A DNA stretch of 64,000 nucleotides, taken from Rotaria sp. Silwood1. Its lineage: Eukaryota; Rotifera; Eurotatoria; Philodinida; Philodinidae. The notes under the pieces were generated by a model that was not told where the DNA came from, ran no database searches, and was given only the letters and a program-made list of their open reading frames with translations. Shown in pieces: positions 47,201-59,139 of the stretch. A program made the translations under genes and the position numbers. Position 1 is the first letter of the stretch. Each line of letters begins with the position of its first letter. Where the stretch lies: positions 207,729 to 271,728 of the forward strand of contig CAJNOP010000131.1 of the NCBI GenBank assembly GCA_905250075.1. Reading direction: 5' to 3'.

Positions 47201-50200
47201 GTAGGTGAAGTTGATCTACTCAATTAGTCGAAACCATATGACCATCATGTAGAACGATGCCGATAACATACGGAAATATATTTTTTATTTACATAGTTAC
47301 GATATTTCTTAGAAAAATAAGTGATACGAAGGAGATGTATCTTAGAAGCGATAGTAGTCAATGTTTATTATAAATTTTTATTTTGGGATTTTTTATATAA
47401 ACAAATATATTTTGTTCGAAACCTCTTATACCAACTAACAATGCTTTCGATACTCTACTCAATTATAACAAGATTACTACGTTTTGTCCCTTCTTCAGAA
47501 GATTATTTATGTTTGTAAAGGTAATACATTGGCGAAGGTGATTTCATCATGAAAATTCTGTTTAATTCATTTTTAGTCAAGAGTTCTATGTTTTTTATTC
47601 TAAAAGGTAGTGCTCTAAATACAGTTTTTCTGCGCTCGATCTAACAAAGGGATTGCCTATTTTTATAAATATTCCAGCTGGTCAAGAGAGTCGTGATGCA
47701 ATTACCCTCAAACGATTAGGTTTTCGTCACAAAATTTAGAAGCATTAACTTTCTCTGAAGTGATGGCCCTAAGGAGATATTGACATATGTAGAAGTGATT
47801 ATAGAGCTCAATTAGCAAATTTAGGAGTCATTTCATGATAGCTTCCAGTTAAGTTTATTATATGGATTGAAGGAGCCATTTAGGAGGCACTGCGCATAAG
47901 CCACGACCAATTCCAGCAGAACCTTGCATAGTTGATCTCACCAATCTGTCTGATATTTTCACAGTAGGTAGATCTAGTAAAGTTAAGAAGAAACTAAAAA
48001 TTTCATCGCAAACGAATGAGTCTTTATGGAGATATAAACGTTACAAGTATAGGTATTTAGACTAGAGAGCTGCATCTCCATGGTAATCGGGTCTAGACCC
48101 AGAGCCGGTGGTTTTCTTCATGAAGGTGAAAATTTAAAAATGATTGCATAATATTTCAATAAACTATCTTAAACGGCTGGAATGGTGTGAATGTGTCAAA
48201 TATTGTGTGGTCATTTTCAAATTTTCAGCCCCCATGGAGAAGAACACCGAGCCAGGTCTATACCTGGCCGGGCCCGAGTTGCAGCTCTCTAGTTTAGACA
48301 CATTGGTAGTAGTCTTCAGAGCAATACTTTTCAACAAACTTTGATTTTCCAAAGAACAGCAAAAGTTAAAACGGAGACTTTTTTTCACAATAGATACTGT
48401 CTCTCATGGGATATGATGCACATAGGTCTGACTCAAAAGTGATTTGTCGTCGAGAAACATTCTCTTCTAAAAACGTGTGAAAAAATGGATGAATTGAATA
48501 TCATACAATAAGACTTGAACAAGTACATTTTCTGTCATGTTTCGCAATTATGTCCAAACGAGTTGAAATTTAGGTTTTAGAGGTTTCTCAACATAGGCCC
48601 TCATCTAAAGCACATAAATCGAACGCCTAAGAACAAATCATCAGTTTGTATTGTTAGAATCATATGGCAAAGTTGACCTTTGTGACCTTGTTCGAAAAAT
48701 TTTGTGTGCCAAAGTGGCCATGCCTTCTATAAATGACATATGACATTAGCCAAAAAATATTAATCGATACGGCACTTTCAATCCCATAAAAAGATAGAAT
48801 ATAGTTGACAGCATCTATGGTAAAAAAATCTCCGTTTTAACTCTTATCCTTTGAAAACTCAACGTTTGCTGAAAAATATTGCTCTGAAGGCTACTACAAA
48901 TGTGTCTAAGTATGTATACTTGTAACGTCTATATCTCCATAATGACTCACTCGTTTGAGATGAAAATTTTAGTTTTTTTCTAACTTTACTAGATCTACCT
49001 ACTATGAAAATATCAGCCAGATTGGTGAGATCGTGTGAGCAAGGTTCTGCTGAAATTGGTCGTGGCTTGCATGGAATACCTCTTAAATGTTAATGTCTAA
49101 TATATCACTGATGCTTTCGAAAAGAATTTTTGCTTTATCAGATAAATGGCCTAAAATTTTTTTTTTCATTGCATTTTCATGCATGACATCAGATTGTTTA
49201 TTCTATGGAACTATTTTTGTATTTCTAAAGAAAATTAAAGTCGAAAAACATCATCATTTCTCAAACATGATTCCGTCACACCTCCTTTTTCCGTCTACTA
49301 AATTGGCATTGCATATTTTTCAAATTTTCATTTTTTGTATATGTAACTCATCATATGAGCTATAGCTTTTCTAGAGAATTTTTTTCATTACATTTATAGT
49401 TGAACTAAGAGTTTTAATTCGTTAAACAACACTCAAAATTCAAGTCCATTTTTCGTGATTCCGTCACGGTCTATATTTCAACCATAAAGTAGGTACGGAA
49501 ACTTGAAATCTAATGAAATCTTAAGCATATATCGAGGAAATCGACTTACATAACTTGTGAATATTACAGCCTTATCCGACTTCATTTCATTGAGATGTTG
49601 AAAAAACAAAGTGTAAAATGTGATTCTGTCATGCTTGGACAGGTCGATTAGGTTACCCAAAATGGGCGGAAAAAGTACCGCTTAACGCTTTTATAAAACA
49701 AAAAATTCATGTAATCGTTTTTTTCCTCAAGCTGCTCTGGGCTGGAAAATATTTGAAATGCTGTAGTACATGTGACGACAACGAAGAACAGAGTTCACTA
49801 GCGTCATCTTCAAAGAACCTGAAGCTATTTACTACTTAATTAAATTAGAAGTAATTGCAACTTTGTGCTTGAAAATAAAAGATTATGTCAACATAGAAAT
49901 ACCAAAACCAGCGCAGATATGAAAGCTATAAGGTATAGATAGTGTTCAATACATTACTACAGGGTGTGTCATAAGATCGAAAATGAACAGATGCTTATAA
50001 TCTAGGTTTGCTTTTTGTACAATATGCATATACAGTAGATATCAGCTCTACATATAAAAGACGACGTAAATTCATGATAGTTAATTACTCTTACTCGATT
50101 AAGTATGTTTCATGATTTCTGTTGCTATTACCTGCATGATACAGCTTCGCCAGATATCTGAAACACGACGATCAACGGTGACTGGTAACAATAATGCCCA

Positions 50201-53200
50201 TAATGCTGGACGTAAATGAAGAGTAGCTTGCATATTATATAGAGAAAATGTTCTACGAGGGACTACAAGTTTAATATCTTTATTTAAAGTTTTCAGTTGG
50301 AAGATTGAAGATTGAGACGATTTGTCTGATGCATGGACCGCTTGACTATTTGCCACAAGAGATTGCACTCTAAATAATAGCGTCAACTTTGTTAATAGAC
50401 ATAGCAGTTAGAATGAAGTACTACTTAGGATTTTGATAAAATGTATTTCAACAACAAAATAGTTGCATACACGAGACAACAGAATAACAGTCGGTTACTT
50501 CAAGTATAATATCACTTTAACGACGAGGCAAGAATCTTAATTTTTATCATGATAAAGTCATTCGTAGCTGCGCTAAGACTTTGTAGTGCTTTGATACTTC
50601 CTGTGGGCATCTAGATGGTTTGAGTTAGCTAGTGTACATAATTTACAGTTGGCTGGAAGAATCCAGGTCAACGGGATATGGCATTTGGATAAGGCCAGAG
50701 TTGTAGGTCTTAGCAGAACTCATGGATATGACTTTAGGTGCATGCGAGAGTGTAGTATACTAACATTAGGAGATAACTTTTCGTTTTATACATATCGTAT
50801 ACACCTATGAGACTTCAGCAGACAGAAAATATTGTATGCTTTTTATAGTATAGAATATAAGGTTTTTTCAAAGCGACGAATCATAACTTTGTGGTGCTTC
50901 ATGAAGCTTAGCAGTAAACAAAAATGGTTCTGAGATCTTTCGATATTGGAAAGAACTGGATCATTCATGATCTGCGGTCACATATCTCCTATTACCTGTG
51001 CCACTGTTTACACTAATACATGGATTCGAAGTAATCAAAACAGCAGATGACGAATCTCAGTGATAACATCACTGGAATTTCAATCGCAAAAAAATACATA
51101 TAGACAGATATGTAGTTAGATAAATAATGGATAGCTCTGTAGGCAGAGAAATAAATCTATTTACCTATTTACCTATCTACCTATCTCTATAACCGTAGAC
51201 TCATTGGTATGATGGTAGACACAGAAATCTTTTTACATACCAATTTATCTTTCTACAGGCCCATAAGTACCTATATATAGGGCAATGAAATTAGTGCTAC
51301 GACTATCCTGGAAATTCAATAAAGTAGCAGAACTTAACTTGGACCTGTTACGAGTGTACACAGGATACTGCAGAAATAGACGTCGTAACACAATTACACA
51401 CACAGCATCATACTAACTGTGGGTGTGATGCAGAGATAAACCTATACGATGTTTCGTACACGTCGCGTTTAACTATCTATCTATCCACATCTACGTCTAT
51501 TCATCTTCACATCTATCTATCTACCTCCTACCAATCTAGATGGCATTGCACATAAGCCACGACCAAAGTTACTCAATCTAGGTCATCAATTTAGCTGATA
51601 TTTTTACAGTAGAGAGGGCTAACAAAGTTAGAAAGAAACTGAAAAATTCAGATTAACCAGATGAGCTATTTCGGAGATATAGATAATACAAGTATAGGGG
51701 AAGAGTAGGCCACATTTTAGGATTTTGTATAGCAGTACTCTTCAGTAAATTTTCATTTTCTCAAGAACCATAAGAGTTACAACAGAGATTTTTTTTACCA
51801 TAGATACTATTGAAGATGGCCTATCTTTTGATGGCATCAAAACTATCTTCTCATTGGATAATATCTGCTTTATACTATATACTATATTTAGAAAGCGTAT
51901 CGCTGAAGATAAGACAAGTTGGTCGATTCAGCGCCCTAGAATAAATCGATAATAGTCTCATTTGAAAGGGCACACAGAACTGCGTCGTATGGGGTTTTCA
52001 AAACTTTGTGGTATTGAATTTTAGTATAGAAAATATTTTCAGCAATATTTTTCTGTTTTATCAAAAAAAATCCTCTTTTCTAACAAACAGTTTTACGCGG
52101 TATTTTGAACTTTTCATTACTATACCTTAGTACTTAGGAGAAAGTAATTATATATTGTGATAGCCCATAAAATACTCCACAACTCTACATATAAACATCC
52201 CGAATTACACTCGTTCGCTAAGAAAAATTTCAAGCACACTAAAGACACTAAAGACACTATTGACATCAAATCCCTTCAATAAATTCTTTTGTTCTTTTTC
52301 TATTGATTTTTTTTTAAATTACTTTCACTAAAGACATAACTTAAATAAAAAGAGAGTCATATATTCTGATAGAGCATGAAACTCTGCATCTTTTAAGGTT
52401 GATCACAAAGGTCAAAAGCGGTGCATGGCTATTCTCTGGTATCACTTTTCTTCCAGTATGTGATAAAAACAGTCAAAAATCCGTCCGTACTTGGTAGTTT
52501 TTATCATTATGGGTCGACTTACAAACAAAATAAATACGATAATCGTAATCAGCACAAAAAATTTCTCTTGATATCATAGTTTTAGCGAAAAAAGTTTTTA
52601 AATGAAAAATTGATCTGCGATATCCTTCGTCCTTCCCTTACGAAAAATTTGACTGAGGTCTCCTTCAGGTCAGTTTTTCGTAAAAAATGCTTTTTGGCTA
52701 AAACTATGAGATCTAGGGTAATTTTTTGTGCTCATTACGAATATCGTGCTTATTTTGCTCACAAATCGATCTATAATAATAAAAACTGCCAAGTACAAAC
52801 AAAGATTTGATTATTTTGTCACATAGTGCAACAAATATGAGCCCTACTAAATACTCATGCACATTTATTGTCTTTTGCAATAAACATGAAAAGACGCAGA
52901 ATTTCATGCTCTATCAGAATCTATGACTCTCTTTGTATTTAAGTCATGTCTTTAGCGAAATTAATTTCAAGAAAAAAATCTATAGAAAAAGAACAAAAGA
53001 ATTTATTGAAGGGATTTGATGCCAATAGTGTCTTTCGTGTGCTTGAAATTTTTCTTAGCGAACAAGTGTAATTCGGGATGTTTATATGTAGAGTTGTGGA
53101 GAGTTTCGTGGGCTATCACAATATATAATTACTTTCTTCTAAGTACTAACATATAGTAATGAAAAGTTCAAAATACCGCGTAAAACTGTTTGTTAGAAAA

Positions 53201-55769
53201 GAGGATTTTTTTTGATAAAACAGAAAAATATTGCTGAAAATATTTTCTATACTAAAATTCAATACCACAAGGCTTTGAAACCACCATCCGACGCAGTTCT
53301 ATGTGCCCTTTCAAATGAGACTATTATCGATTTATTCTAGGGCGCTGATTCGACCAACTTGTCTTATCTCCGGCGATACGCTTTCTAAATATAGTATATA
53401 GTATCAAACAGATATTATCCAATGAGAAGATAGTTTTGATGCCATCAAAAGATAGGCCATCTTCAATAGTACCTATGGTAAAAAAAAAATCTCTGTTATA
53501 ACTCTTATGGTTCTTGAGAAAATGAAAATGTTACTGAAGAGTACTGCTATACAAAACCCTAAAATGTGGCCTACTCTTCCCCTATACTTGTATTATCTAT
53601 ATCTCCGAAATAGCTCATCCGTTTGAGCTGAATTTTTCAGTTTCTTTCTAACTTTGTTAGCCCTATCTACTGTAAAAATATCAGCTAAATCCATGACATC
53701 GATTGAGCAACATTCTACTTAAGCTGGTCCTGCCTTAGGTGCAATGTGTGCTGGGTATCTAGCTACGTATCTTTATATAAACTGATAAACTTAGTGGTGA
53801 ACTGAAAATGTTGTGTGGGAAATAAGGTTTATCTTGCATGAGCTAGACTTTTGAAATAGTTCATTAACTAAAAGAAAAATTTCAGTGATATTGTCGCTGG
53901 GATTTGCCATGCACTCTATCAAACATATTTTCTATTACAGTCTTCGTTATCTAAGTTCGGTTAACATTTTATCATTCGCTGACATGCATAAATTTCATTT
54001 AGATCTTTTCCTTCATTGCTCACGAAAATAATTGTGTAAGTAAATTATTTCTGGCTTGGTATATAGTTAGGTAGTTCTTGTTCTTATGAAAGTCTCTCCT
54101 ATCTTCGATCTTGATAAAAAGTAGAAAATCATTTTCTGACAGATATTGAAGGTACACCTTTAGAAAGTTGTCTATGACACATTGCATTTATTCTCTTTCC
54201 ATTTTATCGAAATTAGGAGTCGGTCAGTTCCAGTTCATAAATTCAGCTCTAATTGATTGATGAGCTGTTGAACCAGATAAGTACCTTGAACTCAACTATT
54301 TCAAACTTTTTGTTGGGATCTTTTTACTTAAAAGAGCTATTTGAATAACCGAACTACATATTTTTTTAGCAGGTCAGTTTCGGAAGTTTAAATTGAGCTC
54401 GCAGGTTTTTAACCTTTATTGGACAGCTTTACAGTTGTTGGTATAGTAATATACTTTTTCATAAACTCATTTAAATATGTGTTATGTAAGTTAAGTTTCG
54501 TCTTTGAAGAAGACTCCCTTTAACCTCAAATGAAAAATCAACTTTGACAGTAAGGTGGAAAAGGACTAATCTTGTTTAGACATTACTAAGTCGGATTTGT
54601 TTTCCGTAGAACTGTCAAATTTAAATAAAATGGTCATTTGTAGTTGACTTTGCTTTTTTTTTGTTATGTTCTCTTTGTTTGATAGCCACTTCATTTTATC
54701 AATTTTTATTTGTTTAAAAATGGCTTCCTCAAAAATAAAACACCCTTTAACTCATACATATTTAACTAAATGTACAGAAAAATATTGATTTATATCACAA
54801 TGAACTCTCTTTTCATCTGTATCTGATTTTGCTATCAAATGTCTTCCTGTTATTTTCTATTCTGATGTCTTTTACGAAGTATTCTTAAAATCATATTTAT
54901 GTTAGAATAACTCACATTCCAAGACGTTCGGCAGGCCAGACACTATGTGTGCCTTCGTTATCTAATGGTTGAATTCCAGGATCTTCTATTAGCAGTTTGT
55001 AAAATCCACGTGCATACACATATTGTTCTTTGGATCCCATAATTGAATATGGATTCAGAAAGATACTTTTCATATTAGGAAATGTCAGCGCTTCTGTATC
55101 ATTGACTGGAATAGAGAGTTTGTCAACGATTAGTTCAACATCATCGTCGAAATCCCAGATATTACGCGCTCCATGAAGAATAGCCCACAAGTAACCAATA
55201 TTTTTCCTTCTAAAGTCGCTCCGTGGAATTGCAGCTACAAATCTTGATGTTTGAGCAAATTGGTCTTGGATGTTTTTGTTAAGATAAAAAATCTTGGCGC
55301 TATTGTCTTTCTTCACATATCCATTCGAAGCACCTTGGTCAACAACAACTACTATACACCAATCGTGGAGAAGATTTGCCGCTTGCTTGATAGAGCGAGA
55401 ACCAGTGTCGGCAGTCGCAACGACAGCCCAGTTAATACAACCACAATTAAATTGAAACGATTCTTCAGCAATAAAGCTTTTTATTTTCAAACGATTGATC
55501 ATCGAGTCTATGCAATTATTTTTTCTTGTAATTGTATCAAAAGATCGGTATTTCGTTCCGGAAAACCTACTATTAGACGATGCAAACGCCGGAAAAATAC
55601 TGAAGAAATCTGCCACATATGAAATAGAACTTATTTTATGTCCAACAATTCCTATGCACCATAAAATGAAAACAGTAATTACTACTAAAGTGAAAAGTCT
55701 ACGTCGTCGTTTAATGGTCTTTTTGATGTCGTCGTCATCACCAGTTACAACTAGCGATTGATAACTCAT
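38285..55769 (-). CDS. STELLO-like (DUF288) glycosyltransferase, five exons, complete
   Basis: Exons 55769-54916, 50369-50132, 46494-46136, 46070-45689 and 38836-38285; total 2385 nt, 794 aa, every junction GT/AG and in frame. A short acidic and basic cytosolic tail (DDDD, KRRRR) precedes one transmembrane helix at about residues 25-43, so this is a type II protein, Golgi by analogy. Module 1: VVVVDQG near 140, FRRKNIGYLWAILHGA at 186-201, DFDDD at 206-210 (DxD-type metal site), ARGF, QSLVANS, ALWALLLPVTV, SDIWRS, RLMWDVG, YERGYLE. Module 2: RIGYDRQQWSTFYMD at 550-563 and IDSDG at 574-578 (a second DxD). Plant STELLO proteins have the same order. Introns of 4546, 3637, 65 and 6852 bp contain foldback elements. 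The substrate is unknown. The joins were made by hand; exon 5 in particular depends on an acceptor at 38837-38838. Confidence 0.85.
38921..38959. repeat. Telomere-like G/C hairpin, short
   Basis: CTGCGAGTGTTGGTG, a short spacer, then ACACACACCCACACATTC. It sits in intron 4 of the STELLO-like gene, close to exon 5. Confidence 0.5.
41549..42362. mobile_element. Palindromic element with TTA duplication (PIF/Harbinger-like)
   Basis: An 814-bp foldback whose arms start CAATGGAGGTGTGTGTGATG and run almost to the centre. TTA at 41546-41548 and 42363-42365 is a plausible 3-bp target duplication, the size and type used by PIF/Harbinger elements. Sub-blocks such as AAGGACAAAACAT and TCCACTCTAGTATTATAAGG recur inside. 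Mirror-image open frames are by-products of the palindrome. It lies in intron 4 of the STELLO-like gene. Confidence 0.7.
42648..42701. repeat. GC-rich 54-bp hairpin
   Basis: Arms AGCGGCTAGT and ACTAGCCGCT enclose a GC-rich loop that can form inner pairs. It stands out from the AT-rich intron around it. Function unknown. Confidence 0.4.
43804..44932. mobile_element. TIR element, 1.13 kb, in STELLO intron 4
   Basis: Ends ATGCGCGAGTGAAGAGCGCG and the near-complement CGCTCTTCACTCGCGCAT; similarity runs about 40 bp inward (CCAATTGTAC). Internally GTGTAGAGCGAG occurs twice (near 44195 and 44540), each followed by related sequence. No coding capacity and no clear TSD. Confidence 0.65.
46541..46837. 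repeat. CGTA/TACG-rich repeat island in STELLO intron 2
   Basis: About 300 bp unusually rich in CGTA, TACG, GTTTAC and GTAAAC words in both orientations, e.g. GGCCGTTTACAGCCGTTAC. CCCAGG at the left and CCTGGG at the right suggest short inverted ends. Possibly a small transposon built of palindromic units. Confidence 0.4.
47885..49080. mobile_element. Foldback element, 1.2 kb, with a nested MITE
   Basis: The left arm starts GGCACTGCGCATAAGCCACG and the right arm ends in the complement of GCAAGCCACGACCAATTTCA. The arms pair over most of their length (e.g. CAGCAGAACCTTGC, GATCTCACCAATCTG). Its termini and arm sequence are related to the 2.2-kb palindrome at 51541, so the two are one family. 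Located in intron 2 of the STELLO-like gene. No protein encoded. Confidence 0.75.
48062..48292. mobile_element. MITE nested in a foldback arm, TTTAGA TSD
   Basis: A 231-bp hairpin with ends CTAGAGAGCTGCA and TGCAGCTCTCTAG, flanked by TTTAGA at 48056-48061 and 48293-48298. The opposite arm of the host palindrome (near 48900-48915) has the same sequence without the insert, an internal empty site that confirms the boundaries. Confidence 0.8.
49085..50098. other. Intronic, no other feature seen
   Basis: Part of intron 2 of the STELLO-like gene, between the foldback element and exon 2. No exon or repeat recognised. Confidence 0.35.
51100..51535. repeat. Degenerate TCTA/TACC microsatellite
   Basis: Runs such as CTATTTACCTATTTACC (around 51160-51190) and CTATCTATCTATCC (around 51474-51530), with interrupted copies between, in intron 1 of the STELLO-like gene and directly left of the 2.2-kb palindrome. 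Confidence 0.5.
51541..53747. mobile_element. Giant foldback palindrome, 2.2 kb
   Basis: The left end is GGCATTGCACATAAGCCACG; the right end reads complementary to CACATTGCACCTAAGGCAGG. The sequence is almost one continuous inverted repeat around a centre near 52640: arms match from the ends (TTTAGCTGATATTTTTACAG) through CTTCTCATTGGATAATATCTG, AAATCCCTTCAATAAATTC and into the core (AGCACAAAAAATT, TTTTAGC). Identity is high throughout. It shares end and arm sequence with the 47885 element. No transposase; the superfamily was not determined. Confidence 0.8.
53800..54900. other. Intronic, no other feature seen
   Basis: Part of intron 1 of the STELLO-like gene, between the palindrome and exon 1. 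AT-rich, no repeat or exon recognised. Confidence 0.35.
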
Positions 55770-56520
55770 TTATCAATATAAAAGAAACGAAAGAAAACAC
55801 TAAATTTAATTTGAGAACAGAATCGCCGTGTTGCTAGTACCAAAGATGATGGCGTTTGAAAAGTTTCTTTGCCGTTTATTTTTGTTTTGGGTCGTAAATG
55901 TGAGAAAACCAGATAGCGCTTAGCAAGTTATGCTTTGAATAAACATATTATTCGATAACTGAAGATATTTCGTGAACGCAAAATTCCAAGTCACAAGAAA
56001 ACACGCATTAAATCATAGTTCAATTCTTGTGTTCTTTTTTGACCACTTATTCAAATGATATCTGAAAATAGAGGGCGAGATTTATCTATCATTTCGACAC
56101 TATTTCCAATCTCTTGTAGATCGATACACTTTTTTAAACGATTAGTATTATTTTACTGCAACTTATATCCAACATAAGTACAATGAAAATCACAAAATAA
56201 ACAATGCAATTTTAATGCGGTATCCTGATACAATTTAGTATGGATTCTGTAGTGAATTTCTATTTTCTTTCATGAACACTACAGATAATAGCATAATAGT
56301 AAAAAGGAGAAAAAGAGATTAGTGCATCAAAGCACGAGTAAATTACGAGTCAAGTTCTCTGAATTACGACTGAAGTATAACACTTTATCCTATTTCAATG
56401 GTACTTCCCAGTACTTTCCTCCTACCTTAGTGGTACCTCAAAGTATCAAGGTCACTCTTCCACCATTGGATAATAATGGTAGTCAACGATGAAGAATGAG
56501 ATATGTTAGAATTGAAAGCA
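55770..56520. other. Upstream region of the STELLO-like gene, no gene seen
   Basis: Likely contains the promoter and 5' UTR of the minus-strand STELLO-like gene. No motif is clear enough to mark. Confidence 0.35.
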
Positions 56521-56524
56521 CAAA

Positions 56525-56618
56525 GAGTGTGGGTGTCGGCTTCGGACTGTGTGTGAGGGTGTGGTTGTATGTGGGGTTTCTATCGAAGGAAAGGTTTACA
56601 CTCATACCCACACCCTCA
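56525..56618. repeat. Telomere-like G/C hairpin
   Basis: GAGTGTGGGTGTCGG and GTGTGTGAGGGTGTGGTTG are followed by ACTCATACCCACACCCTC. Confidence 0.7.
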
Positions 56619-56702
56619 GTGTGAATTTCGGTTCAGATGCGTTAGAATGAGAATGTGCTTCTTTTGTACGCAGCTCAAGGTCACATTCACTCACACCACA
56701 TG

Positions 56703-57009
56703 CTGTGCACATTAGGTTTATGGCAGCTCAGCTCAGCTCGAAAAGAACTGGAGCTGATCAACAAGTTCCAACTTCTAGGAGCTGAGATATTAGAGCGGCT
56801 CTTTCGATCTGTGAACTGATATGAACTCATTACTGTGTGTCTCAAAAGCAGAACACTTCGTTCTGTTGTGGAAGACAACACCAATGAGTTCATCCCAGGT
56901 TACAGCTCGAAAGAATTGGTCTACCAGCTCGGCCTCTGTGAGCAGAATCTTGTTGATCAACACCAACTCTTTGCAAGTTGAGCTGAGCTGTCAGATAGCT
57001 AGTGCACAG
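56703..57009. mobile_element. Foldback hairpin, 0.3 kb
   Basis: Ends CTGTGCAC and GTGCACAG; the arms share GACAGCTCAGCTCA-type blocks, GAACTTGTTGATCA-like and CAGAACACTTC segments and pair to the centre. Two mirror-image frames on opposite strands translate to similar peptides, an effect of the inverted repeat. No clear TSD. Confidence 0.5.
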
Positions 57010-57069
57010 AACACCCAAAAGCAACCTACTGTGACGATTTTAGATGGAAGAATCGCTAGCGCTGATTGA

Positions 57070-58723
57070 ATTACGCTTCACTCAACTCCTTCATATCAGT
57101 AGTCGCATCATTTACATACAAAACATACATTATATACCCAACTAGGTGAGAGAAAGACAGAAAGAAAGAAAGCGAAGAAGACAAGGATAATCAGAAGGAT
57201 AATTATGAGAGAATAAATATATCGGTGCCGTCACTCCCACGCGATCGTAATAAATAGACAAATCATAGTTTCAACACCCTCACCTATTCTCCTATTGTTC
57301 ACAAGTTTTATAATACATTCAAGTTTTTAGGAAGTCGTCTTCTTGCTTAATAATGGAAACTAGGAAATTCCGATAAATATTTTGAAATTCGAATTTTCTC
57401 TTTTCGAAGACGTGGTGTCTACTGGTTGCTAGCTACCTTATAATTTTATGATAATTGGTCAACCTCTTCCTCCATATTGAACAAACCTAATTAAACGGGA
57501 TGTGCACGATATGCGAAGTCTCATTGTGTGCCCCTTGAACGTAGTTTGATGGTTCCTATACATTGGTAGTTTACTAGATGATGATTACAACCAGAATAAG
57601 AGGAATAATCGTTTATCCATACTTTACTGACATGCGTCATAGCTCATTAATGTCGAAGATTCGTATCGAGTTTTTTCTTCCAAAGGTCCCAGTAACCTTT
57701 CAACATCATATCTTCTAATAGACACGTCTTTTCATAAACCAGTTTTTGGAATTATAAATTATTGCCTTTTCTCGTTTAATGGTAGTGCTTGCCGAATTTC
57801 AACTAGTAAAAGGATAAAGACGGTGGATAAAATAAAATAATTTGCATCGTTTACACTCATTTCTTTTTACCGATCATACGAGTATAAAATAGAAGAGAAG
57901 CTTATAAGAAACGATTAGGAAGCAGGAATACTATGTTCAGAGCCAGTAAAAGTATTTTACTAATGCATCTAGAAAAGTTCGTAGCCGACTATATTTGACC
58001 ATCGAACACGAGTATCATAGTACTATTAACAGTTTTCAACCAGTTTCTGGATTTGAAGTTATGAAAGATGTCGTTTTCTCGGATTCTTCATGGCCAATCA
58101 CAGAATCTGGTACCAGAATTCTTGACTTGGGATGTTTCATCTTAATATTTAGTTATCACTCTAACAATAGCTTAGCAGTTAACATTAAGATCAATTCTAT
58201 TTTTGTTAATGGATGTAAAGCTGAAATTTTCAATTATTATCAATGGTATCCAAAATTTTGATCTGTTGTTTTACCTTTATACAGAGGTCTGAAATGTGTG
58301 ATGAAAAACCTGTCACTGCATAGCCTTCCTAAAATAATTGCATCATGTTAGAGCATATGCCTTGCTCTTACCTAATCTGGAAAAGTCTTGGATGATTCGG
58401 AAGAATTATTGAATTTTCACATAGAGGTGACTCCTTAATTTAAAAGTTTCAATGATAAGGTAGTTAAATTTAAAGTAGCATACCTCAACCTTAAACTTTA
58501 ACTTTAAAAAATTTAAAGGTAAATTACAGATTTTTTCCCTATAGGAAGGGTTTTTCGAGAAAATAATACATTTTTATAAAGGTTGACTAAAGGGAATCGA
58601 GCTCGAAGAATCTGAATCTACAGTCAATTTATAGGAATTGGTCACGGTAGTTTTTCTTTGTAAATAATCATTCTCGCTTTGAAGTGCTATTTCGTTATCG
58701 GAAAACGAAAGGGATGTCTCAAG
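57070..58723. other. No gene supported
   Basis: An 88-codon plus frame at 57995-58261 (contains FQPVSGFEVMKDVVFSDSSW) has some protein-like composition but no recognised domain or splice partners. Confidence 0.3.
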
Positions 58724-59135
58724 CAGAGATGGAGTCGGTTGGCATTTTTGCCGAACCGAACCGACCGAATTTTAAAAATTTTGTAATCGAACCGAGTTTA
58801 GAGGAAGCGATGTTTATCTTATGTTAATTAGGACCTTAGTGCTTTATATATTAGCAACAACAAGTCGAACAATAGCAACTACGGGCAATGAACATTTAGA
58901 GAAAACAAAGAATACAGATTATCTATTGGATGCTCTTACTGTATTATAACCTTCTTACTTCTCAAAACAAATTTTAAAAAATATGTGAAATAATATGAGA
59001 TACGAGTAACAGCCAATGGTTGTTCAATTATACTCTTTGTCTTCTTATGTCTCACTGAAAAAGTCCATCGAACTCGAATTAAAAGATTATATTGGTTCTT
59101 TCTAACCAAACCGAATCGAATCGATCTCATCTCTG
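58724..59135. mobile_element. hAT-like element, 412 bp, slightly decayed TSD
   Basis: Ends CAGAGATGGAGTCGGTT and, inverted, CAGAGATGAGATCGATTCG with GGTTTGGTT inward. Flanks GTCTCAAG (58716-58723) and GTCTCGAAG (59136-59144) look like an 8-bp duplication with one later base change or insertion. CCGAACCGAACC words repeat near both ends. No coding capacity. Confidence 0.6.
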
Positions 59136-59139
59136 GTCT

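Noticed and set aside
56687-57069. Pair of Ser-rich peptides similar to each other on opposite strands
   Set aside because: Mirror frames of a foldback element.
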